Positions 7,067-14,565 are shown, counted from the first letter of the stretch. The stretch is DNA of 19,550 nucleotides from CAYRIF01 sp964424205 (GCA_964424205.1 CAYRIF010000029.1:1-19550), one strand, 5' to 3'. The notes: generated by a model not told the origin, from the sequence alone. Numbers and translations: made by a program.

Positions 7067-7540
7067 CTAATCAGTCCAAATACCCTTAGTTTTTTTGTTT
7101 GCTTTAGGCAAGTTAAAGACAATAGGGATGGTCATCCATACTTTTACGGGTTTGCCTTTCTGCCTTCCTGCTATCCATCTCGGTGATTTTTTTATAGTAT
7201 TTAGTGCCTCTTGATCACAGCCCGCCCCAATTCCTTTTAATAGTTGGACATTGGAGATTTCCCCATCCTTTCCAACCATAAACTTTACAAAAACTTTACC
7301 TTGAATTCCTTTTTTCTTTGCTTGTTTTGGGTATTTCATATTCTCTGACATATACTTGTAAAATCCCGCCAAGCCTCCTGTGAACGTGGGCATATCTTCG
7401 ACTATTGCAAACGGCCCATCTGCACCTATTTCTTCAGGGTAAACTATTTTTTCTATAGGTTCATCCTGTTCTTGAGCAATTGAAGTAAACGAAATCAATG
7501 AAACAAAAAGTGTAAGTATAAATTTACTAAGCAGGTTCAT
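7067..7540 (-). CDS. Secreted TonB C-terminal-domain protein (copy 3)
   Basis: 157 residues. A signal peptide occupies 1-22 (hydrophobic 7-18, likely cut after SIA). A 25-residue acidic stretch follows (EQDEPIEKIVYPEEIGADGP), longer than in the other copies. The TonB-C domain then runs from about 46 to 144: VEDMPTFTGGLAGFYKYMSENMKYPKQAKK, GKVFVKFMVGKDGEI, LLKGIGAGCDQEALNTIKKSPRWIAGRQKGKPVKVWMTIPIVFNL. A lysine-rich tail (PKANKKTKG) follows. It is the first gene of a three-gene operon (13 nt before copy 2). A -7 box and a 9-bp inverted repeat lie upstream. As with the paralogues, normal TonB energy coupling seems unlikely for a free periplasmic domain. The physiological role is unknown. Confidence 0.85.
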   Translation of the reverse strand: MNLLSKFILTLFVSLISFTSIAQEQDEPIEKIVYPEEIGADGPFAIVEDMPTFTGGLAGFYKYMSENMKYPKQAKKKGIQGKVFVKFMVGKDGEISNVQLLKGIGAGCDQEALNTIKKSPRWIAGRQKGKPVKVWMTIPIVFNLPKANKKTKGIWTD

Positions 7541-7551
7541 AATGTTGATAT

Positions 7552-7585
7552 TTTGATGTTAAAATGGCATTAAACATCAAATATA
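7552..7585 (-). promoter_or_regulatory. Promoter and overlapping dyad upstream of the TonB-C operon
   Basis: The minus strand has TATATTTG (plus 7578-7585), an exact TAnnTTTG match, 37 nt above the ATG at 7540. A perfect 9-bp inverted repeat, TTTGATGTT (7552-7560) and AACATCAAA (7573-7581), overlaps this box and spans the expected start of transcription. That placement suits an operator, or a hairpin at the 5' end of the transcript. No clear -33 TTG is seen. Confidence 0.45.
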
Positions 7586-7687
7586 TGGATAATAAGCCAT
7601 TTAATTTATTTGAAGTACCTTTTTAGGATGTTTTAAAGAGGTTGATTTTTTATAGGATTAGTGTATTATTCATAGTGACTTCGTTTT

Positions 7688-8353
7688 TCACTCCTGCATA
7701 AAAGCAAAACTAACAATATTAGCACCCATTTGTAAGGCTTTTTGTCTTATCTCTTCGGGATCGTCGTAAATGGATTGGTCTTCCCAACCATTACCCAAAT
7801 CACACTCGTAGGAGTAGAAGCAAACGAGTTTCCCCTTGTATATTAAGCCAAATCCTTGTGGTGGTTTACCATCATGTTCATGGACTTTTGGGAGTCCGTT
7901 GGGAAATTTATATTTCTGATGATAGATGGGATGGTCAAAAGGCAACTCTACAAATTCGAGTTCGGGAAATACTTTTTTCATTTCTAACCTGATGAATTGA
8001 TCAAGTCCGTAATTGTCGTCAATGTGTAGGAAGCCACCTGCTTCAAGGTATTTTCGTAAGTTCTGAGCGTCGTCAGCCGAGAAAACGACATTGCCATGTC
8101 CTGTCATATATACATACGGATATAAAAATAACTCAGGACTACCGACAGGCACAGCATCATCATTAGTGTTGATGCTTGTTTTTATATTTTGATTACAAAA
8201 TGTAGCGAGGTTGGGCAATGCCGTTTTATTGGCATACCAATCACCCCCGCCATCGTATTTTAGCTTGGCTATTTTTAGGGTTTGGTTTTGGGCGTGGAGG
8301 CTATTGATCACAGTCAATAGTGTTAGAATTAAAATGAGGTGATTTTTCAACAT
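7688..8353 (-). CDS. Secreted DUF4159-family protein
   Basis: 221 residues. A signal peptide (1-21, cut near LHA/QNQ) is followed by one domain resembling DUF4159, which has a class I glutamine-amidotransferase/ThuA-like fold. Recognisable stretches are LKYDGGGDWYANKTALPNLATFCNQN (32-57), YPYVYMTGHGNVVFSADDAQNLRKYLEAGGFLHIDDNYGLD (about 78-118) and FPELEFVELPFDHPIYH (about 129-145). The conserved IYKGKLVCFYSYECDLGNGWED follows (about 170-193). DUF4159 proteins occur throughout the Bacteroidota, frequently near rsmE as far as I recall, and their biochemical role is unknown. It lies 147 nt upstream of the TonB-C operon and 8 nt below the toxin remnant. I saw no convincing promoter box of its own. 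No truncation is visible. Confidence 0.85.
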   Translation of the reverse strand: MLKNHLILILTLLTVINSLHAQNQTLKIAKLKYDGGGDWYANKTALPNLATFCNQNIKTSINTNDDAVPVGSPELFLYPYVYMTGHGNVVFSADDAQNLRKYLEAGGFLHIDDNYGLDQFIRLEMKKVFPELEFVELPFDHPIYHQKYKFPNGLPKVHEHDGKPPQGFGLIYKGKLVCFYSYECDLGNGWEDQSIYDDPEEIRQKALQMGANIVSFAFMQE

Positions 8354-8361
8354 TTATATAG

Positions 8362-8651
8362 TCATTTTCTTGGTTTACCTTGTCTATTATCCCAAAATGA
8401 TAGAATTTTAATCCTATCCCTATTAATCTCATAAAAGATTAAATATACTTTCATTACCACACCCTTGTTTTCTTGTTTGAAGTGAAGCGTCCTATAAACT
8501 TACTTTGTGAAAGCGTGTTTAGGAGGTCGTCAATTTTCATCACTAATTTTAGGCTAAAATTGGTATTACCATTTCTAGCATTGAAGTAGTCAAGAATATT
8601 TTTTAATTCTAAATTTGCTCTTGAAGACCAAACTATTTCTTTTTCAGCCAT
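8362..8651 (-). pseudogene. RelE/ParE-family toxin, frameshifted
   Basis: The frame from ATG 8651 gives MAEKEIVWSSRANLELKNILDYFNARNG and so on, with the ParE-type N-terminal helices. It stops after 65 codons at 8454 (TRVW-stop). The missing C-terminal strands continue at once in another frame: VVMKVYLIFYEINRDRIKILSFWDNRQGKPRK, ending in TGA at 8362-8364. Joined, this is about 96 residues, the normal toxin size. Removing one GT from the minus-strand GTGTG at plus 8458-8462 restores TRVVVMKVY. So a 2-nt slippage, or a sequencing error in this draft, has broken the gene. If real, the toxin loses its C-terminal catalytic/binding strands and is presumably inactive. The ATG lies inside the end of the antitoxin gene (19-nt overlap), the usual arrangement for such pairs. 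Confidence 0.8.
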
Positions 8652-8869
8652 TTTCTTATTTCAGAGAGCGCTTCAGAATTTTCTTTAAAATCCCCGTTTG
8701 CAATTTCATTTCTGCTTTGAATAATAGACTCATTTTGAACATTATTAAGCGCATATAACTCTTGCTCGGAACTGCCAAAAATTGTTTGAAGTGCTCTTAT
8801 GAAATTTAAGTCCTTAGATTCTTTTATTCTAGAGATAAGATTGTTTTTAATTTGAACTGTAGTATTCAT
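8633..8869 (-). CDS. Antitoxin of the RelE/ParE-type pair
   Basis: 78 residues from the ATG at 8869 (MNTTVQIKNNLISRIKESKDLNFIRALQTIF). A TTG start at 8896 is in frame but lies inside the putative -7 box, so I reject it. The N-terminal half should bind DNA or dimerise. The C-terminal half (NEIANGDFKENSEALSEIRKWLKKK) resembles the toxin-wrapping tail of Bacteroidota antitoxins paired with ParE-like toxins. The gene overlaps the toxin start by 19 nt, which supports a coupled toxin-antitoxin operon. The antitoxin frame is intact although the toxin frame is broken. The exact antitoxin family is not recognised. Confidence 0.75.
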   Translation of the reverse strand: MNTTVQIKNNLISRIKESKDLNFIRALQTIFGSSEQELYALNNVQNESIIQSRNEIANGDFKENSEALSEIRKWLKKK

Positions 8870-8893
8870 AGTATAGTGTATGCGTTGCCAACT

Positions 8894-8901
8894 CAAATTT
8901 A
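8894..8901 (-). promoter_or_regulatory. -7 box of the toxin-antitoxin operon
   Basis: The minus strand reads TAAATTTG, an exact TAnnTTTG match, 24 nt above the antitoxin ATG at 8869. A possible -33 TTG at plus 8926-8928 is 24 nt away, slightly too far. The box helps decide the antitoxin start. Confidence 0.45.
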
Positions 8902-9030
8902 CGATAATTATAGTTTTTTATTGCTCAAATAAACTGTTTAATAAATTTTGTTGGAGTAATAAAAGTAATCATATAATCAAAAAAATATTGAGATTATCAT
9001 ATTTAGTTTCACTAAAAGAAGTTAAAAATG

Positions 9031-9038
9031 TAATTTTG
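9031..9038 (+). promoter_or_regulatory. -7 box at the head of the polysaccharide cluster
   Basis: TAATTTTG matches TAnnTTTG exactly and lies 42 nt before the ATG at 9081 in the divergent intergenic region. The expected transcript start (about 9045) leaves a leader of about 36 nt to ATG 9081 but only about 9 nt to the alternative TTG 9054, so it favours the ATG. No clear -33 TTG is seen. Confidence 0.55.
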
Positions 9039-9080
9039 CATTTGTAGTTAACGTTGGAGAATATCAAGCAAAGCAGCAAT

Positions 9081-10004
9081 ATGATTAGTGATTTCTTTTA
9101 TTTCATGAAGTATGTAAATCCTACTTGGTATTTTAATCTAAAACCAAAAGTGGGGGATACGCCTTATTTTGTTGACTATAGGAAGTTAGGTCATTATCAC
9201 AGACCGCTAGTCGATTTTGACAAGACATTTTCTAGCGAAGACGTGAGTTTGGTAGATGCTTCTTTTATAGCATGGCATCGTGGTATTATAGAAAAGGATA
9301 CGAAGCAAGCACTTGATTTTCAATCGCTTGAGAACAAACCAACCTTGCTAGATAATTATAATTTTATCAAAAAATATTATAATCCAGTTTGGACATTGTA
9401 TATACTCCTGGTGAGGTTAGTCACTTTCAAAAATCCCTTCAAGGAAATTCCAGCTTATGTAAAATCATTAAAAACCAATCGGGTTTACTTGTCACAGCCC
9501 TTTCATCCGCATGACGATTATAGGAAGTTNNNNNNNNNNNNNNNNNNNNNNNNNNNNNNNNNNNNNNNNNNNNNNNNNNNNNNNNNNNNNNNNNNNNNNN
9601 NNNNNNNNNNNNNNNNNNNNNNNNNNNNNTACTTGAATGGATTTAAAAGTATCTCCAGCCCAACAGCCAGAAGAATTCACCTGAAAGTACCAAGTGGCGG
9701 GCTGCGACAGATGGGTAGCTGGGATGGTTTTCGTCCGAAGAAATTATTAGACCCACGACCGATCCCTAGTGTGGTTTATTTATTTAGAAAGTACTTTGGA
9801 AAACAGGCAACAATTTTGTCATTGATGACCACCGTACCGCCTTCAATTATGCCATACAAATTTAAGAAAAGTAAGCCTATGTTGATGCTCGGATTTGTGG
9901 TGAGTCTTTTCTTTTTTCCAGTAGTACTACTGCAGGTGAACAAGTCATGGAAATTAGCCTCTAAAATGATTGAGGCAGGTGATAGAATTGAAAAGTTAGA
10001 TTGA
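9081..10004 (+). CDS. Glycosyltransferase, probably GT2-like, interrupted by assembly gap
   Basis: First gene of the polysaccharide cluster. Before the gap (about 149 residues from ATG 9081) it reads MISDFFYFMKYVNPTWYFN, then VDYRKLGHYHRPLVDFD and PFHPHDDYRK. After the gap come YLNGFKSISSPTARRIHLKVPSGGLRQMGSWDGFRP (about 184-219) and FRKYFGKQATILSLMTTVPPSIMPYKF. A membrane segment follows (about 270-288), then a short charged end. These flanks look to me like the N-terminal extension and C-terminal part of a Bacteroidota family 2 glycosyltransferase. The nucleotide-sugar core, including DxD, would be in the gap. The reading frame agrees on both sides, but the N run has the arbitrary length of 100, so that may be chance and the true protein is probably longer. 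Two different fused genes cannot be excluded. A TTG start at 9054 is possible. Confidence 0.6.
   Translation: MISDFFYFMKYVNPTWYFNLKPKVGDTPYFVDYRKLGHYHRPLVDFDKTFSSEDVSLVDASFIAWHRGIIEKDTKQALDFQSLENKPTLLDNYNFIKKYYNPVWTLYILLVRLVTFKNPFKEIPAYVKSLKTNRVYLSQPFHPHDDYRKXXXXXXXXXXXXXXXXXXXXXXXXXXXXXXXXXXYLNGFKSISSPTARRIHLKVPSGGLRQMGSWDGFRPKKLLDPRPIPSVVYLFRKYFGKQATILSLMTTVPPSIMPYKFKKSKPMLMLGFVVSLFFFPVVLLQVNKSWKLASKMIEAGDRIEKLD
9530..9629. other. Assembly gap (100 N)
   Basis: Exactly 100 N inside the first polysaccharide gene. This round number is the conventional placeholder for a gap of unknown size, so coordinates to its right may be shifted and coding sequence is probably missing. Confidence 0.99.
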
Positions 10005-11071
10005 ATAATCCACAAAAAATATTGCAAGTAATTGATAGGCTTGATGCCGGTGGAGCAGAAAGAGTGATGGTTGATCTTTCTAATATACTACATGCACACG
10101 GACATGAAGTAACAACTTTGGCAATTTTGTCCCATGGTGCTTTGGAAGGTGCTTTAAATCCAGATATTCTAAAAACTGATTTAAATAGAAAATATAAATT
10201 TGATTTTTTTAAATTACTAAAAGTCAGTAGGTTATGTAAAAAAAATGAAGTGATACATGTTCACATGAGGCATAATCTTAAATATATTTATTTAGCCAAG
10301 AAGCTCTTCCCATTTAAGGCTAAAATTGTATTTCATGATCACTTTGGTAAAATTAATATTGACAAGTCGGTGGATGGGATGTTGAAAAAAGCATTGCAAA
10401 AATCAACTTATATAGGCGTTAGTAAACAATTATGTGATTGGGCAATTAATGAAGTCAAATTATGGGAAGAACAGGTTTTCTACTCGCCAAATGTTGTTAT
10501 TAAACAAGCGATAGAAAGGAAGAATTCTGGGAATAATTCCTTACTAAAATTAGTGCTAGTTTCTAATTTTAGAAGGGAGAAAAACATAGAATTTGCAGTG
10601 GAATTGCTAAAAAAAATAGCGCTTCATAAATCGGTGAATTTAGATATTTATGGTACCGTGGTGGATGAGGGGTATTTTCAAGAAATAAAGAAAAAGGTAC
10701 TGGGTTTTGGATTGGAAGATAGCGTAAAATTTATCCACGATTGCACTGCCATACAGCCTGTGTTAAAGCAATATGATTTAGCATTGCACACGGCAAAATC
10801 TGAAACAGGGCCACTCGTGTTGATTGAATATATTGCACAAGGATTACCATTTTTAACTTATACTACTGGAGCGGTAGTAGCGCAGATGGGAGAGGAGATA
10901 CCCGACTTTGTTATGAATGATTTTGGGGTAGAGAATTGGTCAAAACGGATTGATTTAATAATAAACCGTTCCTATTCCACTAAATTACAGCAAATATTTG
11001 AGGCATATTACTCTGAAGAAAATTATTACAAGCAATGCATGGAGATATACAGGAAAAGCCTGACTTACTAA
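10001..11071 (+). CDS. Glycosyltransferase family 4 (GT-B fold)
   Basis: Retaining glycosyltransferase that would add a sugar to the lipid-linked repeat unit at the cytoplasmic membrane face. 356 residues. The N-terminal Rossmann domain begins with ILQVIDRLDAGGAERVMVDLSNIL (7-30), the classic acceptor-side glycine motif. The C-terminal domain opens with KLVLVSNFRREKNIEFAVELLKKI (about 182-206). The donor-site motif is HTAKSETGPLVLIEYIAQGLPFLTY (about 263-287), with the two Glu of the EX7E pattern partly altered (E268, E276). The start is a TTG sharing TTGA with the previous stop codon (4-nt overlap). The next ATG would delete part of the glycine motif, so TTG is strongly favoured. The previous and next genes also overlap, so translational coupling is likely. 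Donor and acceptor sugars cannot be read from the sequence. Confidence 0.9.
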   Translation: MNNPQKILQVIDRLDAGGAERVMVDLSNILHAHGHEVTTLAILSHGALEGALNPDILKTDLNRKYKFDFFKLLKVSRLCKKNEVIHVHMRHNLKYIYLAKKLFPFKAKIVFHDHFGKINIDKSVDGMLKKALQKSTYIGVSKQLCDWAINEVKLWEEQVFYSPNVVIKQAIERKNSGNNSLLKLVLVSNFRREKNIEFAVELLKKIALHKSVNLDIYGTVVDEGYFQEIKKKVLGFGLEDSVKFIHDCTAIQPVLKQYDLALHTAKSETGPLVLIEYIAQGLPFLTYTTGAVVAQMGEEIPDFVMNDFGVENWSKRIDLIINRSYSTKLQQIFEAYYSEENYYKQCMEIYRKSLTY

Positions 11072-12183
11072 TTGTTTCGGATACTGCGATGTGGCAAACT
11101 ACCAATGGGAATATTGCTTTCGAACCTGTGGTGCGTGAAATAGAGAATTTTTATCCACTTTTTAATAAAATTACATGGATAGGGTTCAGATATCCCGAAG
11201 CTATGATAAGTGATAATGCCATCGCCTTGAAGAAAGCGAAGGTTGATTTTATCTTTTTGGAGCATATTGGTGGAGGGGGAATTGTCAATCGATTGAAAAT
11301 GTTGTTGCAATTACCCATTCACTTTTTTACCATACTAAAACATATTAAAAAGAATGGAGTGATTCATGCGAGAGGGCCATCGCTGCCTGCCTACTTTACT
11401 TTATGGATTGCTAAATTTTTTAAAAAACGGAGGTATTGGTATAAATATGCTGGAAACTGGGAATTAGATACGGCGCCCGCATCATATATACGACAAAGAA
11501 ACTTCTTAAAAAAAATGCCGCATGTGATAGGTACTATCAATGGACATTGGCAAGGACAGCAATCACATTTGCTGACATTTGAAAATCCTTGTTTCACAAA
11601 AAGTGAACTTGAAATTGCAAAAACTCTTGCGGACAAAAAGGATTTTGAGGAAAGATTGAATCTGTTATTTGTTGGACGACTTGAAAAAATGAAGGGTTTT
11701 GATCGGCTTATGAAAGCACTAAGTGAGTTTGACAAGGAAGATGGAGTAGGGACTGTTTATTTTGTTGGCGGAGGAGAGGAAACCGAAAAGTATAAAGAGC
11801 TTGCAGCTGAAACACTGAAAGTCGACTATGAATTTACAGGGGCTTTGAAAAGGGAGGCGCTGAATGAATTATACAAAAAATCACATATTTTCTGCTTGCC
11901 ATCCCTGTCAGAGGGTTTTCCAAAGGTGCTAGCAGAATCGGCTGCCTTTGGTTGTGTGCCTATAGTTTCTGATATTTCTTGTATAGGTCAGTATATTATC
12001 CATGAAGAAAACGGTTTTTTGCTAAAGGAAATTTCTTCAGAGGAAATAATATGGAGCATTCGTCAGTTATTAATGGACAGAGTCAAGGCAAAGTCATATT
12101 CAGTAGCAGTGAATATATTAGCGGATAGCTTCACCTACGAACATTATACAGAAAGAATCCAAAATAATATATTAAAAGTATAA
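11035..12183 (+). CDS. Glycosyltransferase family 4 (GT-B fold), second copy
   Basis: 382 residues. The N-terminal strand LLIVSDTAMWQTTNGNIAFEPVVREIE is followed by VDFIFLEHIGGGGIVNRLKML and HARGPSLPAYFTLWIAKFFKKRRYWYKYAGNW. The donor domain starts at LNLLFVGRLEKMKGFDRLMKAL (about 202-223). The EX7E region is CLPSLSEGFPKVLAESAAFGCVPIVSD (about 286-312), with both Glu in place. The ATG at 11035 overlaps the preceding gene by 37 nt. A later ATG at 11089 would remove the first strand, so I keep the earlier one. It probably acts in the same repeat-unit assembly as its neighbours. The putative acceptor specificity is unknown. Sequence similarity to the gene before it is low, so this is not a recent duplication. 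Confidence 0.9.
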   Translation: MHGDIQEKPDLLIVSDTAMWQTTNGNIAFEPVVREIENFYPLFNKITWIGFRYPEAMISDNAIALKKAKVDFIFLEHIGGGGIVNRLKMLLQLPIHFFTILKHIKKNGVIHARGPSLPAYFTLWIAKFFKKRRYWYKYAGNWELDTAPASYIRQRNFLKKMPHVIGTINGHWQGQQSHLLTFENPCFTKSELEIAKTLADKKDFEERLNLLFVGRLEKMKGFDRLMKALSEFDKEDGVGTVYFVGGGEETEKYKELAAETLKVDYEFTGALKREALNELYKKSHIFCLPSLSEGFPKVLAESAAFGCVPIVSDISCIGQYIIHEENGFLLKEISSEEIIWSIRQLLMDRVKAKSYSVAVNILADSFTYEHYTERIQNNILKV

Positions 12184-12190
12184 TATCCGC

Positions 12191-12198
12191 TAACTTTG
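12191..12198 (+). promoter_or_regulatory. Possible internal -7 box before the polymerase gene
   Basis: TAACTTTG matches TAnnTTTG exactly in the 31-nt space before the ATG at 12215. The implied leader is only about 10 nt, and there is no clear -33 TTG, so it may be chance or a weak internal promoter. Confidence 0.35.
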
Positions 12199-12214
12199 AT
12201 GCTTATATTTTAAG

Positions 12215-13573
12215 ATGCAAGAAAAACCATTTAGGGTAACGATATTATTGGCTTTGCATGCGGTGCTGGGGTTTTTATGCACGCTATCTCCGATGTTTGG
12301 TACGGCGTGGGGTGTTATATTTATGCTTGGCGCATTATATGTTGTTATCAAAAATTACAATGAAAATAATGAAGCAGCATATTTAGCCGCATATTGGATG
12401 GCGCTTGAAATTGTGATGCGTATGACACACACGCACTTGCCTTATGAGTCTGGTAAGTATGGGGTTATTCTTATTTTGTTGGCAGGGTTGTGGGTAGAAG
12501 AAAAACCATTCTATTTTCCGAGACACTTCTTAATCTATGTGCTGGTATTGCTGCCAGCTTTAACGGTAGTGCATTTTCCCGATTTAAATAGAGGGAGAAA
12601 AGACATTCTTTTTAACCTTTCTGGACCAATGAGCCTCCTTGTTTCTGCGATTTATTTTTACCATAGAGACGTGACACAAGCGCAATTTAATAAACTTTTT
12701 ATCTACTTAATATTACCAATTTTTGCTTTAGGAATCATATTGTTCTTTAAAACCCCTGATTTAGAGACAGTTAAGTTTACATTAAACTCCACAGCAAAGC
12801 TTTCAGGTGGTTTTGGAGCAAACCAGGTATCCACTATTTTGGGAGTAGGGGTCTTTATTATGGGCATTTCATTATTCTTTGGGTATAGCATTTCTGGCTA
12901 TAAATTGATTGACATTGGAATGTTGGTGATTTTTATTATCAGAGGGTTGTTGACATTTTCTCGGGGTGGTATTTTTTCTGCCATTGGTGCGTTGATGGCA
13001 GCATTATTGGTATTTGCCATTTATTCTAACAATAGACAGTTGGTACGGCAAATATTTGTAGGGTCAATATTGGTGGGTATTGTTGGTTTTGGAGCATTCA
13101 CTTATACCAACAAGCTTACTGGAGGTTTTTTGGAGCGGAGATATGCCAACGAATCAACGAATCAATTTAAGAAGAAGGATTTCACCACAGGAAGATTAGA
13201 TATTTTAATGGACGAAATAGCTGCTTTTGAGGATTATCCCATACTAGGTGCTGGGGTAGGGATGGGTAAGTATTACCGTGTAGCGCATGGGAAAGTAATG
13301 CATGCCTCCCACACAGAATTTTCTAGGTTGTTATCAGAACATGGATTGTATGGAATCATTGCTTTATTAATTATAGTATTTAGTCCGTTGGTCTATTTTT
13401 TTCAGGCAAACAATGAGTCCAAACCTTTTGTGGCGGCATTTATTGTCGTTACATTTTTGACAATGACAACTGCGGCAATGCGGCTAGCCATGCCTGGTTT
13501 TTTCTACGGCTTAATATTTATCTCACTTTTACCTGCTTTAGAGGATGATTCTCTACATAGGAAACAAGCTTAG
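12215..13573 (+). CDS. Wzy-type polymerase / O-antigen-ligase-domain membrane protein
   Basis: 452 residues, about 10-11 hydrophobic segments, for example 7-28, 30-45, 82-97, 103-118, 130-146, 159-174, 200-221, 230-245, 252-270 and 283-300, with more at the C-terminus. The signature part is the large loop before the last helices: YPILGAGVGMGKYYRV, then HASHTEFSRLLSEHGLYGIIALL (about 362-384). This matches the HxxxxE...EhGl/iG pattern of the O-antigen ligase/polymerase family (Wzy_C). Also seen is IIRGLLTFSRGGIFSAIGALMAALL (244-268), with the SRGG typical of this family. In a gene cluster of glycosyltransferases the usual role is polymerisation of flipped repeat units at the periplasmic membrane face. 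Ligase and polymerase cannot be told apart by sequence alone. It overlaps the next gene by 29 nt. Confidence 0.88.
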   Translation: MQEKPFRVTILLALHAVLGFLCTLSPMFGTAWGVIFMLGALYVVIKNYNENNEAAYLAAYWMALEIVMRMTHTHLPYESGKYGVILILLAGLWVEEKPFYFPRHFLIYVLVLLPALTVVHFPDLNRGRKDILFNLSGPMSLLVSAIYFYHRDVTQAQFNKLFIYLILPIFALGIILFFKTPDLETVKFTLNSTAKLSGGFGANQVSTILGVGVFIMGISLFFGYSISGYKLIDIGMLVIFIIRGLLTFSRGGIFSAIGALMAALLVFAIYSNNRQLVRQIFVGSILVGIVGFGAFTYTNKLTGGFLERRYANESTNQFKKKDFTTGRLDILMDEIAAFEDYPILGAGVGMGKYYRVAHGKVMHASHTEFSRLLSEHGLYGIIALLIIVFSPLVYFFQANNESKPFVAAFIVVTFLTMTTAAMRLAMPGFFYGLIFISLLPALEDDSLHRKQA

Positions 13574-14561
13574 TAAATATGGGGTAACACCAACAAGCGT
13601 AGAAACGCTGGGTGTTAAACTGCAAGAAATTGATGATGTCTTATTGATTTCTGATAAAAAAAATAAGGTGAGTCGTTTTTTTGATGCCATTTTTACCATT
13701 ATTGAGTATCGCCACAAAATAAATTTAATATTAATTGACACCTATAGCACAAGCAATTTTTATTATGCTTTGGTTTCATCATTATTGGCTCGATTATTTA
13801 ACATTCCTTATGTGCCGATACTACACGGAGGAGCGTTGCCTGATAGGTTGAAATCGACACCTTATCTGAGCCGTGTTTTGTTTAAGAATGCCGTCATTAA
13901 TATTTCCCCTTCACATTTTTTGTTAGAAATCTTTCGAGCAGCAGGTTTTGAAACAAAATACATTCCAAATTTTATTGAAACGGAGCTGTATGCAGCGCAG
14001 GAGCGAGCGATACTGAGACCTAAATTACTCTATGTTCGCTCTTTTCATGAAATATACAATCCAAAGATGGCAATTCGGGTGCTGGCCATTTTACAAACGC
14101 AATATGAAAATATTGAGTTGTGCATGGTGGGACCGAATAAAGATGGGAGCAAGGAGGAAGTGGAAACTTTGGCGAAGGAGTTAGGCGTATCACAGCGGCT
14201 AAAAATTACTGGAAAGCTATCTAAACAAGAGTGGATAGCACGCGCTGCAGATTATGATGTATTTATCAATACCACTAACTTTGATAACCTTCCGGTGAGT
14301 ATTATTGAAGCAATGTGCCTTGGATTTCCTATCGTTTCTACCAATGCTGGGGGATTGCCTTTTTTAATAGCTGATGGAAAAGATGGGTTGTTAGTAGATA
14401 AGAATGATGCCGACGCAATGGCTGAACATATTACAAAATTGCTTGAAAACAGCGCTTTGGCTAGCAAAATATCAATGGCTGCCATTAGCAAAGGAAATTC
14501 TTTTGACTGGAATATCATTAAAAAGGATTGGGAGAAATTAATTGAAAGTGTAAAGAATTAG
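13545..14561 (+). CDS. Glycosyltransferase family 4 (GT-B fold), third copy
   Basis: 338 residues. The N-terminal domain reads MILYIGNKLSKYGVTPTSVETLGVKLQE and, around 85-105, IPYVPILHGGALPDRLKSTPYL. INISPSHFLLEIFRAAGFETKYIPNFIE (about 118-145) ends the first domain. The C-terminal domain starts at KLLYVRSFHEIYNPKMAIRVL and contains VFINTTNFDNLPVSIIEAMCLGFPIVSTNAGG (about 239-270), where the family's conserved Glu residues lie in SIIEAMCLG. GLPFLIADGKDGLLV is the usual closing motif. The ATG lies 29 nt inside the polymerase gene, giving a tight operon, and the next gene follows after 4 nt. It should add one sugar of the repeat unit. Which sugar is not predictable. Confidence 0.91.
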   Translation: MILYIGNKLSKYGVTPTSVETLGVKLQEIDDVLLISDKKNKVSRFFDAIFTIIEYRHKINLILIDTYSTSNFYYALVSSLLARLFNIPYVPILHGGALPDRLKSTPYLSRVLFKNAVINISPSHFLLEIFRAAGFETKYIPNFIETELYAAQERAILRPKLLYVRSFHEIYNPKMAIRVLAILQTQYENIELCMVGPNKDGSKEEVETLAKELGVSQRLKITGKLSKQEWIARAADYDVFINTTNFDNLPVSIIEAMCLGFPIVSTNAGGLPFLIADGKDGLLVDKNDADAMAEHITKLLENSALASKISMAAISKGNSFDWNIIKKDWEKLIESVKN

Positions 14562-14565
14562 CGGC

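Noticed and set aside
8454..8464. Programmed ribosomal frameshift in the toxin gene
   Set aside because: There is no slippery heptamer or downstream structure, and the required shift fits simple gain of one GT in GTGTG better.
8870..8896. Upstream TTG start for the antitoxin
   Set aside because: The codon overlaps the exact TAnnTTTG box, so it would not be transcribed from that promoter; ATG 8869 has normal spacing.
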